Translations under genes and position numbers: made by a program
Shown: positions 34,490 through 43,120 of the stretch, piece by piece
Position numbering within the stretch: position 1 is the first letter of the stretch
How the letters are laid out: each line of letters begins with the position of its first letter
DNA from: Bin5 sp034422415
GTDB taxonomy: Bacteria > Chloroflexota > Anaerolineae > Caldilineales > Caldilineaceae
Direction of reading: 5' to 3'
Assembly (NCBI GenBank): GCA_965202955.1
Contig: OZ241871.1
Span: 1,922,001 to 1,986,000, forward strand
DNA: 64,000 nt
Notes under the pieces: generated by a model
Told to the model about the DNA's origin: nothing
The model's input: the letters and a program-made list of their open reading frames with translations, nothing else
Databases searched by the model: none

Positions 34490-34655
34490 CCTTACTGGTA
34501 CGAAGTTTTCATGGCGATGCGTTCGGCCGCGGCGGGGACGTTGAGTTTGCAGGCGACCACGTGGGCGATGGGGTGGCCGTCAGCGGCGCCGGCGCAGGGG
34601 TGCAGGGCTGGCGGGATGTCGGGCGCGCCGGGTGGATAGTGGGTAGTGTGCAAGG
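34490..34655 (-). pseudogene. DprA/LOG-like gene fragment 2
   Basis: The minus strand reads SPLHTTHYPPGAPDIPPALH and PCAGAADGHPIAH, similar to the start of the fragment at 51273-51670. It then jumps to AAAERIAMKT, the C-terminal piece also seen at 30370. Internal coding sequence has been deleted. Confidence 0.45.
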
Positions 34656-34727
34656 GAGATGGCGCGAAGAAGAACGAAGGAGGTCCGATTATACGAAGCG
34701 TGCTTCTACTGGCATCAGCAGGGTAAT

Positions 34728-34952
34728 TCAAGCGAATTCGAAGAGAGGTACCGTCATTGCCGGTTGACCTTGCTCCTGGAGCAGGCTTTCGATTTTACGG
34801 ACGGTGTCGGATTTGAGAAGCGCGTCGCCGCATAGGGAACAGACGTCGGCGGGAACATGGTCGATGACGACGACCTGACCCTTGTGCCGGAGGGTGTGCA
34901 TGATCTTGCCTGCTTCGTATGTTCCGGGACAACCTTCAATGCTGCGGTTCAT
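34728..34952 (-). CDS. YgiT-type zinc-finger antitoxin, copy 1
   Basis: A 74-residue protein with the YgiT/MqsA-type zinc-binding N-terminal domain. GCPGTYEAGKIMHTLRHKGQ is followed by VVVIDHVPADVCSLCGDALL. The ATG at 34952 has GGAGAG upstream. The first zinc Cys of the family (MTCS in copy 2 at 43643) is Arg here (MNRS), so zinc binding may be weakened. No toxin gene follows; DprA-like debris does. The promoter-bearing repeat lies upstream. Confidence 0.7.
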   Translation of the reverse strand: MNRSIEGCPGTYEAGKIMHTLRHKGQVVVIDHVPADVCSLCGDALLKSDTVRKIESLLQEQGQPAMTVPLFEFA

Positions 34953-35064
34953 GGCGATTCTCTCCACCGGGCCGGCGTAATCCATTTGGGCGACTTGGGT
35001 TCATCGGCAGTAATGATGATCAGGGTGGGTTGAGCGGTCGTGCCGACGAGATGGATGGCGCGCC

Positions 35065-35290
35065 TTGCTATCGACGGCGGATTCCCCCTGGGGTGGACCC
35101 ATTATGCCTTGTTCGACGGTACCCGGCAATTGGTTTGGGAATCAGCGGGGAGGCTGGCGCAAGGCAGGCCTGGAGGCGTGCTTGGGGCGGTTGAATGGGT
35201 TGTGCAACTCACGAGCGCTCGTACGAGAGTTATACGAGCGTTCTACGAGAGTTTACGAGAGATTGGGCAAAAAAATTTTTTGCGGCAGGG
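35065..35290 (-). repeat. Promoter-bearing dispersed repeat, copy 2
   Basis: The same unit as at 28128-28345. The promoter is TTGCCG (35129-35124), a 17-bp spacer and CATAAT (35106-35101), reading left into the ygiT gene. The ctcgta/cgagag block and the gggcaaaaaaatttt end are conserved. Confidence 0.75.
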
Positions 35291-36054
35291 CGTTGGACGG
35301 AATGTCTGTCGGCGGCTGCCGGGCGGGCCGGCCGGGGCCTATGTTGGGGGCGTTCAAGGGAGGTCAGCGATCGACTGGGAGCAACCTGGCGAGGACGGTC
35401 CGGCGCCGTCCCTTCGGCGGCGGCAGATGACCTGTTGCGAGGCAGCTGCCGGTCCATTCAGCGGCAAGCAGAGCTCCGGCTGTCCGCGCGCTCTGCCGTC
35501 TTGCGGGGTTCCCGGGGGCTTGACTGCGGGTATGCAGAGGGCACTTTGCGGCAAGCCTGCGAACGGATAGAAAGCATTATAGAACATTAGTTCTATATGA
35601 GGACATGCTGAGTCTGTCAATCGCCAAAGGGCAGTGTACGGCGTCGACATACGTTGGTCTGCGACGGCGGTTCGGCCGTACCTTTTCCTTCCCGTGTTGA
35701 GCATGTGATTGTATATCTAAAACATTACGAATGGCTCTCTCATAAGCAGAGAGAGTATATGAAAAGTGGGGAACCCTTTCTCTCGCCGCGTTGGGCAAAC
35801 ATATTTAGCTCAACAGAGCAAGGAGAGGATGAGCGTAGAAAACAAAGAGAACGCATTCTCGCGTTGATAGATACATAGAAGGCGGGGCAAGTGAAGTGGG
35901 CCCCAAGACTGGACCACAGGACCAGACCTGTATGCTGATGTCGCGCCAGGCGGGGGAAGGCAGCCGGTGAGGGCGTTGCCGGCTGGGCGGACGCGGCGGA
36001 GGTTGATGAAGCGGTCCGGTGCGGGCGGGAGGGGGCCGGACAGGCGGTAGGCGA
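35291..36054. other. Gap with remnants only
   Basis: A frame at about 35710-35878 (plus strand, ending RRKQRERILALIDT) may be the tail of an unknown gene. At 35886-35925 an IS-end-like block (ggccccaagactggaccaca) occurs. On the minus strand 36040-35930 encodes an LRR tail (RVRPAGNALTGCLPP, then WRDIS in a neighbouring frame). No intact gene was found. Confidence 0.4.
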
Positions 36055-36250
36055 ACAGGTCGCCCGGTGGTCACCCTCCAGCCTACCCTCGGCGCGGGAA
36101 TATTTCGCCGTTTCCGGCGTCAGCTGACAATACAAAGTGGAATCAAATGGAATGAACCAGCAGCGGCGCCGGTTCCTCCGTGCAGAAGGTGCGCGTGCCT
36201 AAGGCGAAGAGATGGTCGTTGTGGGGAGAGTCGAGGGTGTAGACGGGTCT
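36055..36250. repeat. Dispersed repeat B, copy 2
   Basis: Matches 31990-32200. A minus-strand frame reads PVYTLDSPHNDHLFALGTRT and then ends. The remaining DNA to 36555 shows nothing recognisable. Confidence 0.55.
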
Positions 36251-36555
36251 GCTCGCGGCGAGGGCCTGCCGGCAGAGGGTTTACGGAGGGACTTGAAAAG
36301 TGAGGGAACCTGGAAGTTGAAGTGCCTGTCCGATGTTGACTTTGGCTGCCTGAGGGCATATTCTGGGGCAGTGCTCCGAGCCCCCGGAAGCACATTCACT
36401 TCAGAAAACATGCAAATATGGCTTTTTGCCATCGTCTGTCAGCGAGCCAGCGGCGGTTGCGGGTTCCCGTTGCAGCACAGCTACGGGCCGCTGGGCAGGC
36501 GTCGTTGGTTGGAGGTGAACGGACGACCAGAAGACATCGGGGGGAGTGCAGACCG

Positions 36556-38151
36556 GTGACCAGAACACGTCAGAGACGCAAGAGCGCCAAACAGGAGACC
36601 GGACCGACTGGGGGCGACAGCGCGCCCGACTACAGGACGGAGCTCTGGAAGATGGCCGACGCGTTGCGGGGCAGCATGGACGCAGCCGAGTACAAACATG
36701 TCGTTCTCGGCCTCATTTTTCTGAAATATATCTCCGACGCCTTCGAGGAGGTCCACACGCAGCTGGAGGCCGAACGGGAGGCAGGCGCGGACCCCGAGGA
36801 CCCGGACGAATATCGCGGTCAGAATATCTTCTGGGTGCCGCCGGAGGCGCGCTGGTCGGCCTTGCAAGACAAGGCGCGGCAGCCCACCATCGGCCAGGCT
36901 ATCGACGAAGCCATGGCCGCGATCGAGCGGGACAACCCGGCGCTCAAAGACGTGCTGTCCAAGGAGTACGCGCGCGAGGCGTTGGACAAGAACCGGCTGG
37001 GGCAGGTGGTAGACCTTGTGAGCAACATCAAGGTGGGCGGCGCGGCCGCGCGCGCCACCGACGTGCTGGGAAACGTCTACGAGTACTTTCTGGAGCAGTT
37101 CGCCCTGGCCGAAGGCAGGAAGGGGGGTGAGTTCTACACGCCGCGCAGCGTCGTGCGGCTGCTGGTGGAGATGCTGGAGCCTTACAAAGGCCGCGTCTAC
37201 GATCCATGCTGCGGTTCATCGGGCATGTTTGTACAGTCGGTCGAGTTCATCCGCGCCCACGCCAGCGGTAACGGCAACGGCGGCCGCGCCAGGAGCGACA
37301 TCTCGATCTACGGGCAGGAGTCGAACTACACGACCTGGCGCATGGCACGGATGAACCTAGCGATCCGGGGTATCGAGGGCCTGATCGAGCACGGCGACAG
37401 CTTTCACAACGACCGGCATCCCGACCTGCGGGCCGACTATATCCTGGCCAATCCGCCGTTCAACGTATCCGACTGGGGCGGCGAGCGGCTGCGCGAGGAC
37501 AGGCGCTGGACGTACGGCGCGCCGCCGGTGGGCAACGCCAACTTCGCGTGGGTGCAGCATTTCCTGTATCACCTGGCGCCGCGCGGGATGGCGGGATTTG
37601 TGCTGGCGAACGGCTCGATGTCGTCGAGCCAGTCGAACGAGGGCGTGATACGCAAGGCGATGATCGAAGGCGACCTGGTGGACTGCATCGTGGCGCTGCC
37701 GGGGCAGCTGTTCCGTTCGACGCAGATACCGGCCTGTCTGTGGTTCCTGTCGCGCGGTCGCGGCAGCGGTGAAGAGCGGCCGCGGCGCGGGGAGACGCTG
37801 TTCATCGACGCGCGCAAGCTGGGGCATATGGTGGACCGGGCGCACCGGGACCTGTCGGCGGAGGAGATTGCCCGCGTAGCCGACACCTACCACGCGTGGC
37901 GCGGCAAGGAGGGGCGGGGCGATTATGCGGACGTACCCGGCTTCTGCAGGAGCGCCGGCCTGGAGGAGATCCGCAAGCACGGGCACGTGCTGACTCCCGG
38001 CCGCTACGTCGGCGCGGCGCCGCAGGAGGATGACGGCGTGCCGTTTGAAGAGAAGATGGCGCAGCTGGCCGCGCAGTGGCGGGCGCAGCAGGAGGAGGCG
38101 CGCCGGCTGGATGAGGCCATAGCGGAGAATCTGAAGGATTTGGGATTCTGA
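36556..38151 (+). CDS. hsdM: Type I restriction-modification DNA methyltransferase subunit (HsdM)
   Basis: A 531-residue N6-adenine methyltransferase subunit. The helical HsdM N-domain (DYRTELWKMADALRGSMDAA, then EYKHVVLGLIFLKYIS) is followed by the SAM motif DPCCGSSGMF (about residue 216) and the catalytic NPPF (about residue 299). The GTG start at 36556 follows a GGGGAG-rich stretch. No hsdS or hsdR follows. Downstream come toxin-antitoxin genes, and only short hsdR starts remain elsewhere. Methylation would need an HsdS from another locus. Confidence 0.9.
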   Translation: MTRTRQRRKSAKQETGPTGGDSAPDYRTELWKMADALRGSMDAAEYKHVVLGLIFLKYISDAFEEVHTQLEAEREAGADPEDPDEYRGQNIFWVPPEARWSALQDKARQPTIGQAIDEAMAAIERDNPALKDVLSKEYAREALDKNRLGQVVDLVSNIKVGGAAARATDVLGNVYEYFLEQFALAEGRKGGEFYTPRSVVRLLVEMLEPYKGRVYDPCCGSSGMFVQSVEFIRAHASGNGNGGRARSDISIYGQESNYTTWRMARMNLAIRGIEGLIEHGDSFHNDRHPDLRADYILANPPFNVSDWGGERLREDRRWTYGAPPVGNANFAWVQHFLYHLAPRGMAGFVLANGSMSSSQSNEGVIRKAMIEGDLVDCIVALPGQLFRSTQIPACLWFLSRGRGSGEERPRRGETLFIDARKLGHMVDRAHRDLSAEEIARVADTYHAWRGKEGRGDYADVPGFCRSAGLEEIRKHGHVLTPGRYVGAAPQEDDGVPFEEKMAQLAAQWRAQQEEARRLDEAIAENLKDLGF

Positions 38152-38196
38152 TATAAGAGGTTATTTTGAGTTAGCAGTATAACCCCTTCCCTAAGT

Positions 38197-38225
38197 TTGA
38201 CAACCTCTCCTAATACAACTATAAT
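38197..38225 (+). promoter_or_regulatory. Consensus sigma-70 promoter
   Basis: TTGACA (38197-38202), a 17-bp spacer and TATAAT (38220-38225) form a perfect match in both boxes. It lies 35 bp before the higB start and is probably autoregulated by the HTH of the antitoxin. Confidence 0.8.
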
Positions 38226-38260
38226 TGGGAACAATTTATCAGGAATCGCCTGCGGGTATC

Positions 38261-38554
38261 ATGCAGATCTTCAATACGCCGCTCATTGAGAGTGCTTGCA
38301 AAAGGCATGCCGACGCCAGCTGCCCTTTACAGAACTGGTGCCTGGAGGTGGAAAGGGCGGACTGGAATGATCCGCAGGAGATGAAGGCGAGATACCCAAG
38401 CGCCAGTGTTGTTCGCGGGGATCTGGTTGTCTTCAACATCAAGGGGAACCGCTACCGGCTGGTGGCCAGAATCAACTTTCGCAAGCGTCTGGTATACGTG
38501 AGATTCTTTGGAACGCACAAAGAGTACGACCGCATCAATGTGGAGGAGGTGTAG
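38261..38554 (+). CDS. higB: HigB-family mRNA interferase toxin
   Basis: A 97-residue HigB (RelE-superfamily) toxin. ACKRHADASCPLQNWCLEVE, YPSASVVRGDLVVFNIKGNR and LVYVRFFGTHKEYDRI are the family blocks. HigB cleaves mRNA on the ribosome. The ATG at 38261 begins MQIFNTPLIE and is closest to the usual HigB start. The gene stands directly behind a perfect promoter and 61 bp before its antitoxin gene. Confidence 0.88.
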   Translation: MQIFNTPLIESACKRHADASCPLQNWCLEVERADWNDPQEMKARYPSASVVRGDLVVFNIKGNRYRLVARINFRKRLVYVRFFGTHKEYDRINVEEV

Positions 38555-38615
38555 CCAAGACCTGTTGCAACGCCGCGTCCTTTTGGAGGCAGGCACAAAC
38601 CAGGGGGGAAACGAA

Positions 38616-39830
38616 ATGAGCACAGCAATCAAGCCTATCCGCACAGAGGAGGACCACAAGCGGGCCCTGGCGCGCATCGACAAGATCTTCGACGCTGAAG
38701 AGGGGACGCCCGAGAGCGACGAGCTCGATGTTCTTGTCGATCTGGTCAGTTACTACGAGTCCAAGACGGTGGATATCGGTTTTCCTGACCCGATATCCGC
38801 GATCGAGTTTCGCATGGAGCAGGCCGGCCTCAGCCAACGGGACCTCGTCCCCTTCATCGGCAGCCCGGCAAAGGTTTCCGAGATCCTCGCGGGCAAGCGG
38901 GGCCTTACGATTGCGATGGCGCGCGCTTTGCACGAGCATCTTGGCATTCCGGCGGACGTGCTGTTGCGGAAACCCGGCGCGGACTTCGATGTCGCTCTTG
39001 ACGAGATCGAGCCGCGCCGCTTTCCGCTCAAGGAGATGGCGAAGCGGGGATGGATTCCTCAGATGCGGGACCTTATCGACCACGCTGAAGAGCTTTTGCG
39101 CGGGCTGATCGAGGAGGCTGGCGGGCCGCAGGTCGCTACGCTGCCTCTTTACCGCAAGAACAGCCACCGCCGCATCAATGCCAAGACCGACCCCTACGCG
39201 CTCAGGGCCTGGTGCTGGCGGGTCCTGGCTCTTGCCAACGAGAGCCCGCCCCAGACCGGCTACAAGCCGGGCACGGTGACCAGTGAGTTCATGCGCGGCG
39301 TCGCTCAGCTCAGTATCCATGAAGACGGCCCGCGGCGCGCGCAGGCGTACCTGGCCGAGCGGGGCATTTCTCTCGTGGTCGAGCGGCATCTGCCCCGCAC
39401 GCATCTTGACGGCGCGGCGCTGTGTCTGCAGGACGGCCGCCCGGTCATCGGCCTCACTCTGCGCTACGACCGCATCGACAGTTTCTGGTTCAGCCTTATG
39501 CACGAACTGGCCCACGTCGGCTTCCATCTCGACTGCGACGAGAACGAGTTTTTCATCGACGATCTCTCATTGACCGGCGGGGACCAGCTTGAAGATGATG
39601 CTGACAGAATGGCCCAAGGGGCGTTGATCCCGCCGGAGATGTGGGAGTTCAGCGCGGTGCGCGACGGGGCGACCGTGCTGGACGTCTATGCCCTGGCCCA
39701 GGAGGCCGGCGTTCACCCGGCGGTGGTCGCCGGCCGCGTGCGGCATGAGCGGGGGAACTACCGGCTGCTGTCGCAGCTGGTGGGGAGCGGCAAGGTTCGG
39801 CGGCAGTTTGAGGGAAGTGAAATCGCTTGA
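38616..39830 (+). CDS. HigA-type HTH antitoxin fused to an ImmA/IrrE metallopeptidase domain
   Basis: A 404-residue protein. Residues about 1-55 have the HigA-like lead (RIDKIFDAEEGTPESDELDV). An XRE helix-turn-helix follows at about 60-112 (IEFRMEQAGLSQRDLVPFIG, then SPAKVSEILAGKRGLT). The C-terminal half carries an ImmA/IrrE zinc-peptidase domain with HELAH at 296-300. The ATG at 38616 has GGGGGGAA upstream. Usual HigA antitoxins lack the peptidase domain. The peptidase could cleave the antitoxin part upon a signal and so free HigB; this is inference from ImmA/ImmR-type systems. Confidence 0.85.
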   Translation: MSTAIKPIRTEEDHKRALARIDKIFDAEEGTPESDELDVLVDLVSYYESKTVDIGFPDPISAIEFRMEQAGLSQRDLVPFIGSPAKVSEILAGKRGLTIAMARALHEHLGIPADVLLRKPGADFDVALDEIEPRRFPLKEMAKRGWIPQMRDLIDHAEELLRGLIEEAGGPQVATLPLYRKNSHRRINAKTDPYALRAWCWRVLALANESPPQTGYKPGTVTSEFMRGVAQLSIHEDGPRRAQAYLAERGISLVVERHLPRTHLDGAALCLQDGRPVIGLTLRYDRIDSFWFSLMHELAHVGFHLDCDENEFFIDDLSLTGGDQLEDDADRMAQGALIPPEMWEFSAVRDGATVLDVYALAQEAGVHPAVVAGRVRHERGNYRLLSQLVGSGKVRRQFEGSEIA

Positions 39831-39883
39831 CAGCAAGACGCCCAGTGCTTTTCCGGTCATAAAGCCCTGAACTGGAGGGAACT

Positions 39884-40144
39884 ATGAACAACATCTGGCA
39901 AGTGCAGGAGGCGAGGGCGCGCTTCAGCGAACTGCTGGAAGCCAGTCTCGCAGAAGGACCGCAGATCGTCACCAGGCGCGGGAAAGCGACCGCGGTGCTG
40001 GTGCCGATTGAACAGTGGCGCAAGCTGGAACGACTGGCGCAACCAAGCCTGAAGGAGTTTCTGCTGGCCTCCGAGCCGCGTACAGAGGAGTTAACCCCGC
40101 CCAGGCGGAGGCTCCGTCTGCGCCCGACTCCAAATTTAGAGTAG
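39884..40144 (+). CDS. Phd/YefM-family antitoxin
   Basis: An 86-residue Phd/YefM protein. WQVQEARARFSELLEASLAE and GPQIVTRRGKATAVLVPIEQ are the DNA-binding fold; the basic-to-acidic tail would contact the toxin. GGAGGGA precedes the ATG. The PIN toxin gene starts 9 bp after its stop. Confidence 0.88.
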   Translation: MNNIWQVQEARARFSELLEASLAEGPQIVTRRGKATAVLVPIEQWRKLERLAQPSLKEFLLASEPRTEELTPPRRRLRLRPTPNLE

Positions 40145-40153
40145 AGGAATGTT

Positions 40154-40567
40154 GTGTTTCTTCTGGATACGAACATTGTCTCCGAGTTGCGACGTTCCAG
40201 ACCGCACGCGGCGGTGCTGAACTGGATTCAAAGCGTCCCGCAAGAGCAACTTTACCTTTCCGCTGTGACCATCGGAGAAATACAGGCGGGCATTGAAGTC
40301 ACGCGCCAACAGGATTCCATCAAGGCGGAGGCGTTGGAGCGCTGGCTGAACGGAGTCCTGACAACGTATGAGATCCTGCCGGTCGACGCCAACGCCTTTC
40401 GGGTATGGGCAAAGTTGATGCATCGACAGTCGGACACTTTTGTACAGGATACTCTGATTGCCGCGGTTGCCATCGTCCATGATCTGACCGTTGTTACCCG
40501 AAATGTGCGTGACTTCGAGCATACCGGTGTACGCCTGCTTGACCCGTTCGCAGATCGAAATGGATAG
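40154..40567 (+). CDS. vapC: VapC/FitB-type PIN-domain toxin
   Basis: A 137-residue PIN ribonuclease. LLDTNIVSEL (first Asp), VTIGEIQAGIE (Glu), TFVQDTLIAAVA (Asp) and VVTRNVRDFEHTGV (last Asp-containing motif) give a complete acidic active site. It forms a TA operon with the Phd-type gene upstream. The toxin would cleave tRNA or rRNA. Confidence 0.9.
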   Translation: MFLLDTNIVSELRRSRPHAAVLNWIQSVPQEQLYLSAVTIGEIQAGIEVTRQQDSIKAEALERWLNGVLTTYEILPVDANAFRVWAKLMHRQSDTFVQDTLIAAVAIVHDLTVVTRNVRDFEHTGVRLLDPFADRNG

Positions 40568-40582
40568 TCTCCAGAGATCAGC

Positions 40583-41005
40583 ATGGGCATAAACACGGAA
40601 CATCTGAATCGTTGTATTGGAACACTCAAGGCGGCCTGGGAAGGATTGCAGCAGCGCCAACCCGGCGACGTGTTGTATGACATTTACCGGGCGGCCTGTG
40701 TAAAGGAGTTCGAACTCGTGCTGGAGCAGAGCGGCCGGTTGCTGAAGAAGCGGCTGCGCCCTTACTTTGCCAGCAACCGGCAGGCGGACCAGCTCTACTT
40801 CAACGACATTTTTCGCCATGCGGCCAAGCATTGCCTGATCAGCGGCGACGCTTGTGAACGCTGGCTGGAGTACCGCGCCGCCCGCAATGAAACGGCGCAG
40901 GAGTACGGGGAGCGATTTGCCGAGAGGACGCTGGAGCTGCTGCCCGAGTTCATCGTCGACGCGGATGCGCTGGCGGACGTGATCGAAGGGGGCCGGGATG
41001 ACTGA
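40583..41005 (+). CDS. HEPN-domain protein (HI0074-like, toxin of a HEPN-MNT module)
   Basis: A 140-residue all-helical protein of the nucleotidyltransferase substrate-binding (HI0074) family. IFRHAAKHCLIS contains the HEPN-type R-x4-H signature. In HEPN-MNT modules the HEPN protein is an RNase toxin that the nucleotidyltransferase silences by AMPylation. Its 3' end overlaps the MNT gene by 8 bp. Confidence 0.82.
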   Translation: MGINTEHLNRCIGTLKAAWEGLQQRQPGDVLYDIYRAACVKEFELVLEQSGRLLKKRLRPYFASNRQADQLYFNDIFRHAAKHCLISGDACERWLEYRAARNETAQEYGERFAERTLELLPEFIVDADALADVIEGGRDD

Positions 41006-41351
41006 GCGGCTGCATCTGAAACAGAGGCATCGGCGCATGCTTGAAAAGATTCTGCTTGAGCAGGCGCCCGGGGTCGAAGTGTGGGCTTACGGCAGCCGCG
41101 TCAGCGGCGAGAGCCACGGCGGCAGCGACCTGGTCCTGCGCGGGCCTGATTTGGAGGAGATCCCGATCGGACAGCTTGTCGCTCTCGAGGAGGCGCTGCG
41201 GCTGTCTACGATCCCGTTCCTGGTGGAGGCGCGGGATTGGGCGCGCCTGCCGGAGAGCTTTCGTCGCGAAATCGGGCGTGAATACGTCGTGCTGGTGGAA
41301 GAGCAGTGCAGGCCGGTGCGGTCGGCGTTTGCATCCGGAGATAACCGATGA
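40998..41351 (+). CDS. MNT-type minimal nucleotidyltransferase with a damaged active site
   Basis: A 117-residue nucleotidyltransferase. The core is WAYGSRVSGESHGGSDLVLR. Family members have GSDLDLVLR, whose two aspartates bind the metal. Here the two residues (Asp-Leu) are missing, so the D-x-D pair is lost. The rest (IPFLVEARDWARLPESFRRE, then YVVLVEE) is intact. It overlaps HEPN and the next gene (ATGA at 41348). It may bind HEPN but probably cannot AMPylate it. Confidence 0.8.
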   Translation: MTERLHLKQRHRRMLEKILLEQAPGVEVWAYGSRVSGESHGGSDLVLRGPDLEEIPIGQLVALEEALRLSTIPFLVEARDWARLPESFRREIGREYVVLVEEQCRPVRSAFASGDNR

Positions 41352-43105
41352 CTTTTGACGATGAAGAGATCATGCGCCAGCTGCGCGCCGGCGAGGACAG
41401 CGGCTGGGAGTTCAAACAGGTTGAGTTTAGAGGAGATCGACCTTCGAGCCCGCGCCGCGATGATTGGGCCGATGAAATAACTGCCTTCGCCAACGTTGAC
41501 GGAGGCGTTATGCTCTGCGGTGTCACCGACCAAGGCGACTTGGAGGGCATGTCGCGCCAGCAGATTGTCAACCTGGACGCGCTTCTGGTCGAAATCTGCA
41601 GGGACTCGATCAAACCGCCGGTGCGCATCCGCACCGGTCACCGCGAACTTGCCGGTGGAAAGCTGGTCCTCCTAGTCGAAGTACCCCCGGGCGATTTGGT
41701 GCACGAAGCGTCGGGAAAGAGCTATATACGCGTCGGCGCGTCCAAGCGTAGGATGACGAGCGACGAGCGTCTTCGTCTGGCGCAGCGACGCGGCCAGGCG
41801 CGCTTTCGCTGGTTCGACGAACAGCCTGTGCCGGGTACTGGATTTGGGACGCTGGAGGAGGACCTATGGAAGCCTCTATTGAGTGCTGAGGGAGCGGCCG
41901 ACCCCGAGTCAGGGGTGGGGAAACTGGGCCTCCTGGCGCCCGACGATGCCGGCATCACGCGTGCCACTGTGGCGGGCGTTCTCTTCTGCACGCGTGATCC
42001 CCAGCAGTGGCTACCGAGCGCTTCCATTTCGGCCACCCGCTACCGGGGACAGGATCGCTCTACGGGCCAGATCGATGCGCAGGAGATTACGGGGCCGTTG
42101 AATCGCCAGATCGCAGACGCGATGGCCTTTACATTACGCAATATGCAGGTCGCGGCGCGCAAGGAGCCTGCGCGGGTGGAGATGCCCCAATACAGTGACA
42201 GAGCGTTGTTCGAAGCTCTGGTTAATGCGGTTGCCCACCGCGACTATTCGATGCAGGGCTCGCGGATTCGGCTGTCGATGTTCGAGGACCGGGTGGAGAT
42301 TCAGTCGCCCGGGGCCCTGCCCAACAATCTCACGGTGGAGAGTATGGCGACGCGACAGGCGACGCGAAATGAGACGCTGACTTCGGTACTGGGGCGTCTG
42401 CCTGTTGGAGGGGTGCGCGGTTCAGAGGACAGGCAGTACTTTATGGAGCGCCGCGGTGACGGCGTCCCTATCATTCAGCGTGAAACTCGGGAACTCTGTG
42501 GCCGACCGCCTGAATACCGGCTGATCGACGGTTCGGAGCTTTGTCTCATCATCCCTGCCGCCAATGTAGAGCCGAGTCCTGCCGCGGCGACTATTACGGT
42601 GCACGGGGGCGGACGGCCTCTGCCGGGTGTCGATCTGTTGATTCTTTTTCCGAACAGGACCTGGAAGGAGGCGACCACAGACCAGGAAGGCGAGGCAACC
42701 GTTGATCTGTACACGACAAATCTTCCGATGACGGTGTTCGCGGCTGCGTTGGGCTTCACCGCCCACGTCGAACGGGACTGGGTGCCCGAACAGAGGGCGC
42801 TTGGAATTGAACTGGACGGGTTGCCCGGGGGCGGCTCCTGTATTTTTGCCGAGGCGACCGGTTACATTCCCACTTTGGCGGGGCGGCTGAATCCCATTCG
42901 CGACACGCATGACAGAACCTATCTGTACGCTTCGAACATCGCAATCAACGAGGGGAAACAGCAGCCCGTTCATTTTGTTCTGGGGGAGGCGTTGAGGCTT
43001 ACCGACGCGGAAGGCAGAGAGGCTCTGGCGCGGATTGTCGACATTGTCGGGCGTTCGGCGCTGGTGGAGTACCGGCCAGTTGACGGGACAGGGGGCTTGG
43101 TTTGA
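41348..43105 (+). CDS. AlbA_2/Schlafen-like protein with HATPase-like and Ig-like domains
   Basis: A 585-residue protein. An N-terminal AlbA_2 (Schlafen AAA_4-like) domain covers about residues 15-140 (WEFKQVEFRG, ITAFANVDGGVMLCGV, KSYIRVGASKRRM). A helical and HATPase_c-like part follows with ALFEALVNAVAHRDYSMQGS (about 285) and VEIQSPGALPNNL. From about 400 a carboxypeptidase-regulatory-like beta domain begins (GGGRPLPGVDLLILFPNRTW). The start overlaps the MNT stop (ATGA). The three overlapping genes imply one HEPN-MNT-AlbA_2 unit. The role is unknown; a nucleic-acid-sensing regulator is possible. Confidence 0.78.
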   Translation: MTFDDEEIMRQLRAGEDSGWEFKQVEFRGDRPSSPRRDDWADEITAFANVDGGVMLCGVTDQGDLEGMSRQQIVNLDALLVEICRDSIKPPVRIRTGHRELAGGKLVLLVEVPPGDLVHEASGKSYIRVGASKRRMTSDERLRLAQRRGQARFRWFDEQPVPGTGFGTLEEDLWKPLLSAEGAADPESGVGKLGLLAPDDAGITRATVAGVLFCTRDPQQWLPSASISATRYRGQDRSTGQIDAQEITGPLNRQIADAMAFTLRNMQVAARKEPARVEMPQYSDRALFEALVNAVAHRDYSMQGSRIRLSMFEDRVEIQSPGALPNNLTVESMATRQATRNETLTSVLGRLPVGGVRGSEDRQYFMERRGDGVPIIQRETRELCGRPPEYRLIDGSELCLIIPAANVEPSPAAATITVHGGGRPLPGVDLLILFPNRTWKEATTDQEGEATVDLYTTNLPMTVFAAALGFTAHVERDWVPEQRALGIELDGLPGGGSCIFAEATGYIPTLAGRLNPIRDTHDRTYLYASNIAINEGKQQPVHFVLGEALRLTDAEGREALARIVDIVGRSALVEYRPVDGTGGLV

Positions 43106-43120
43106 TTGTCAATACGTCTT

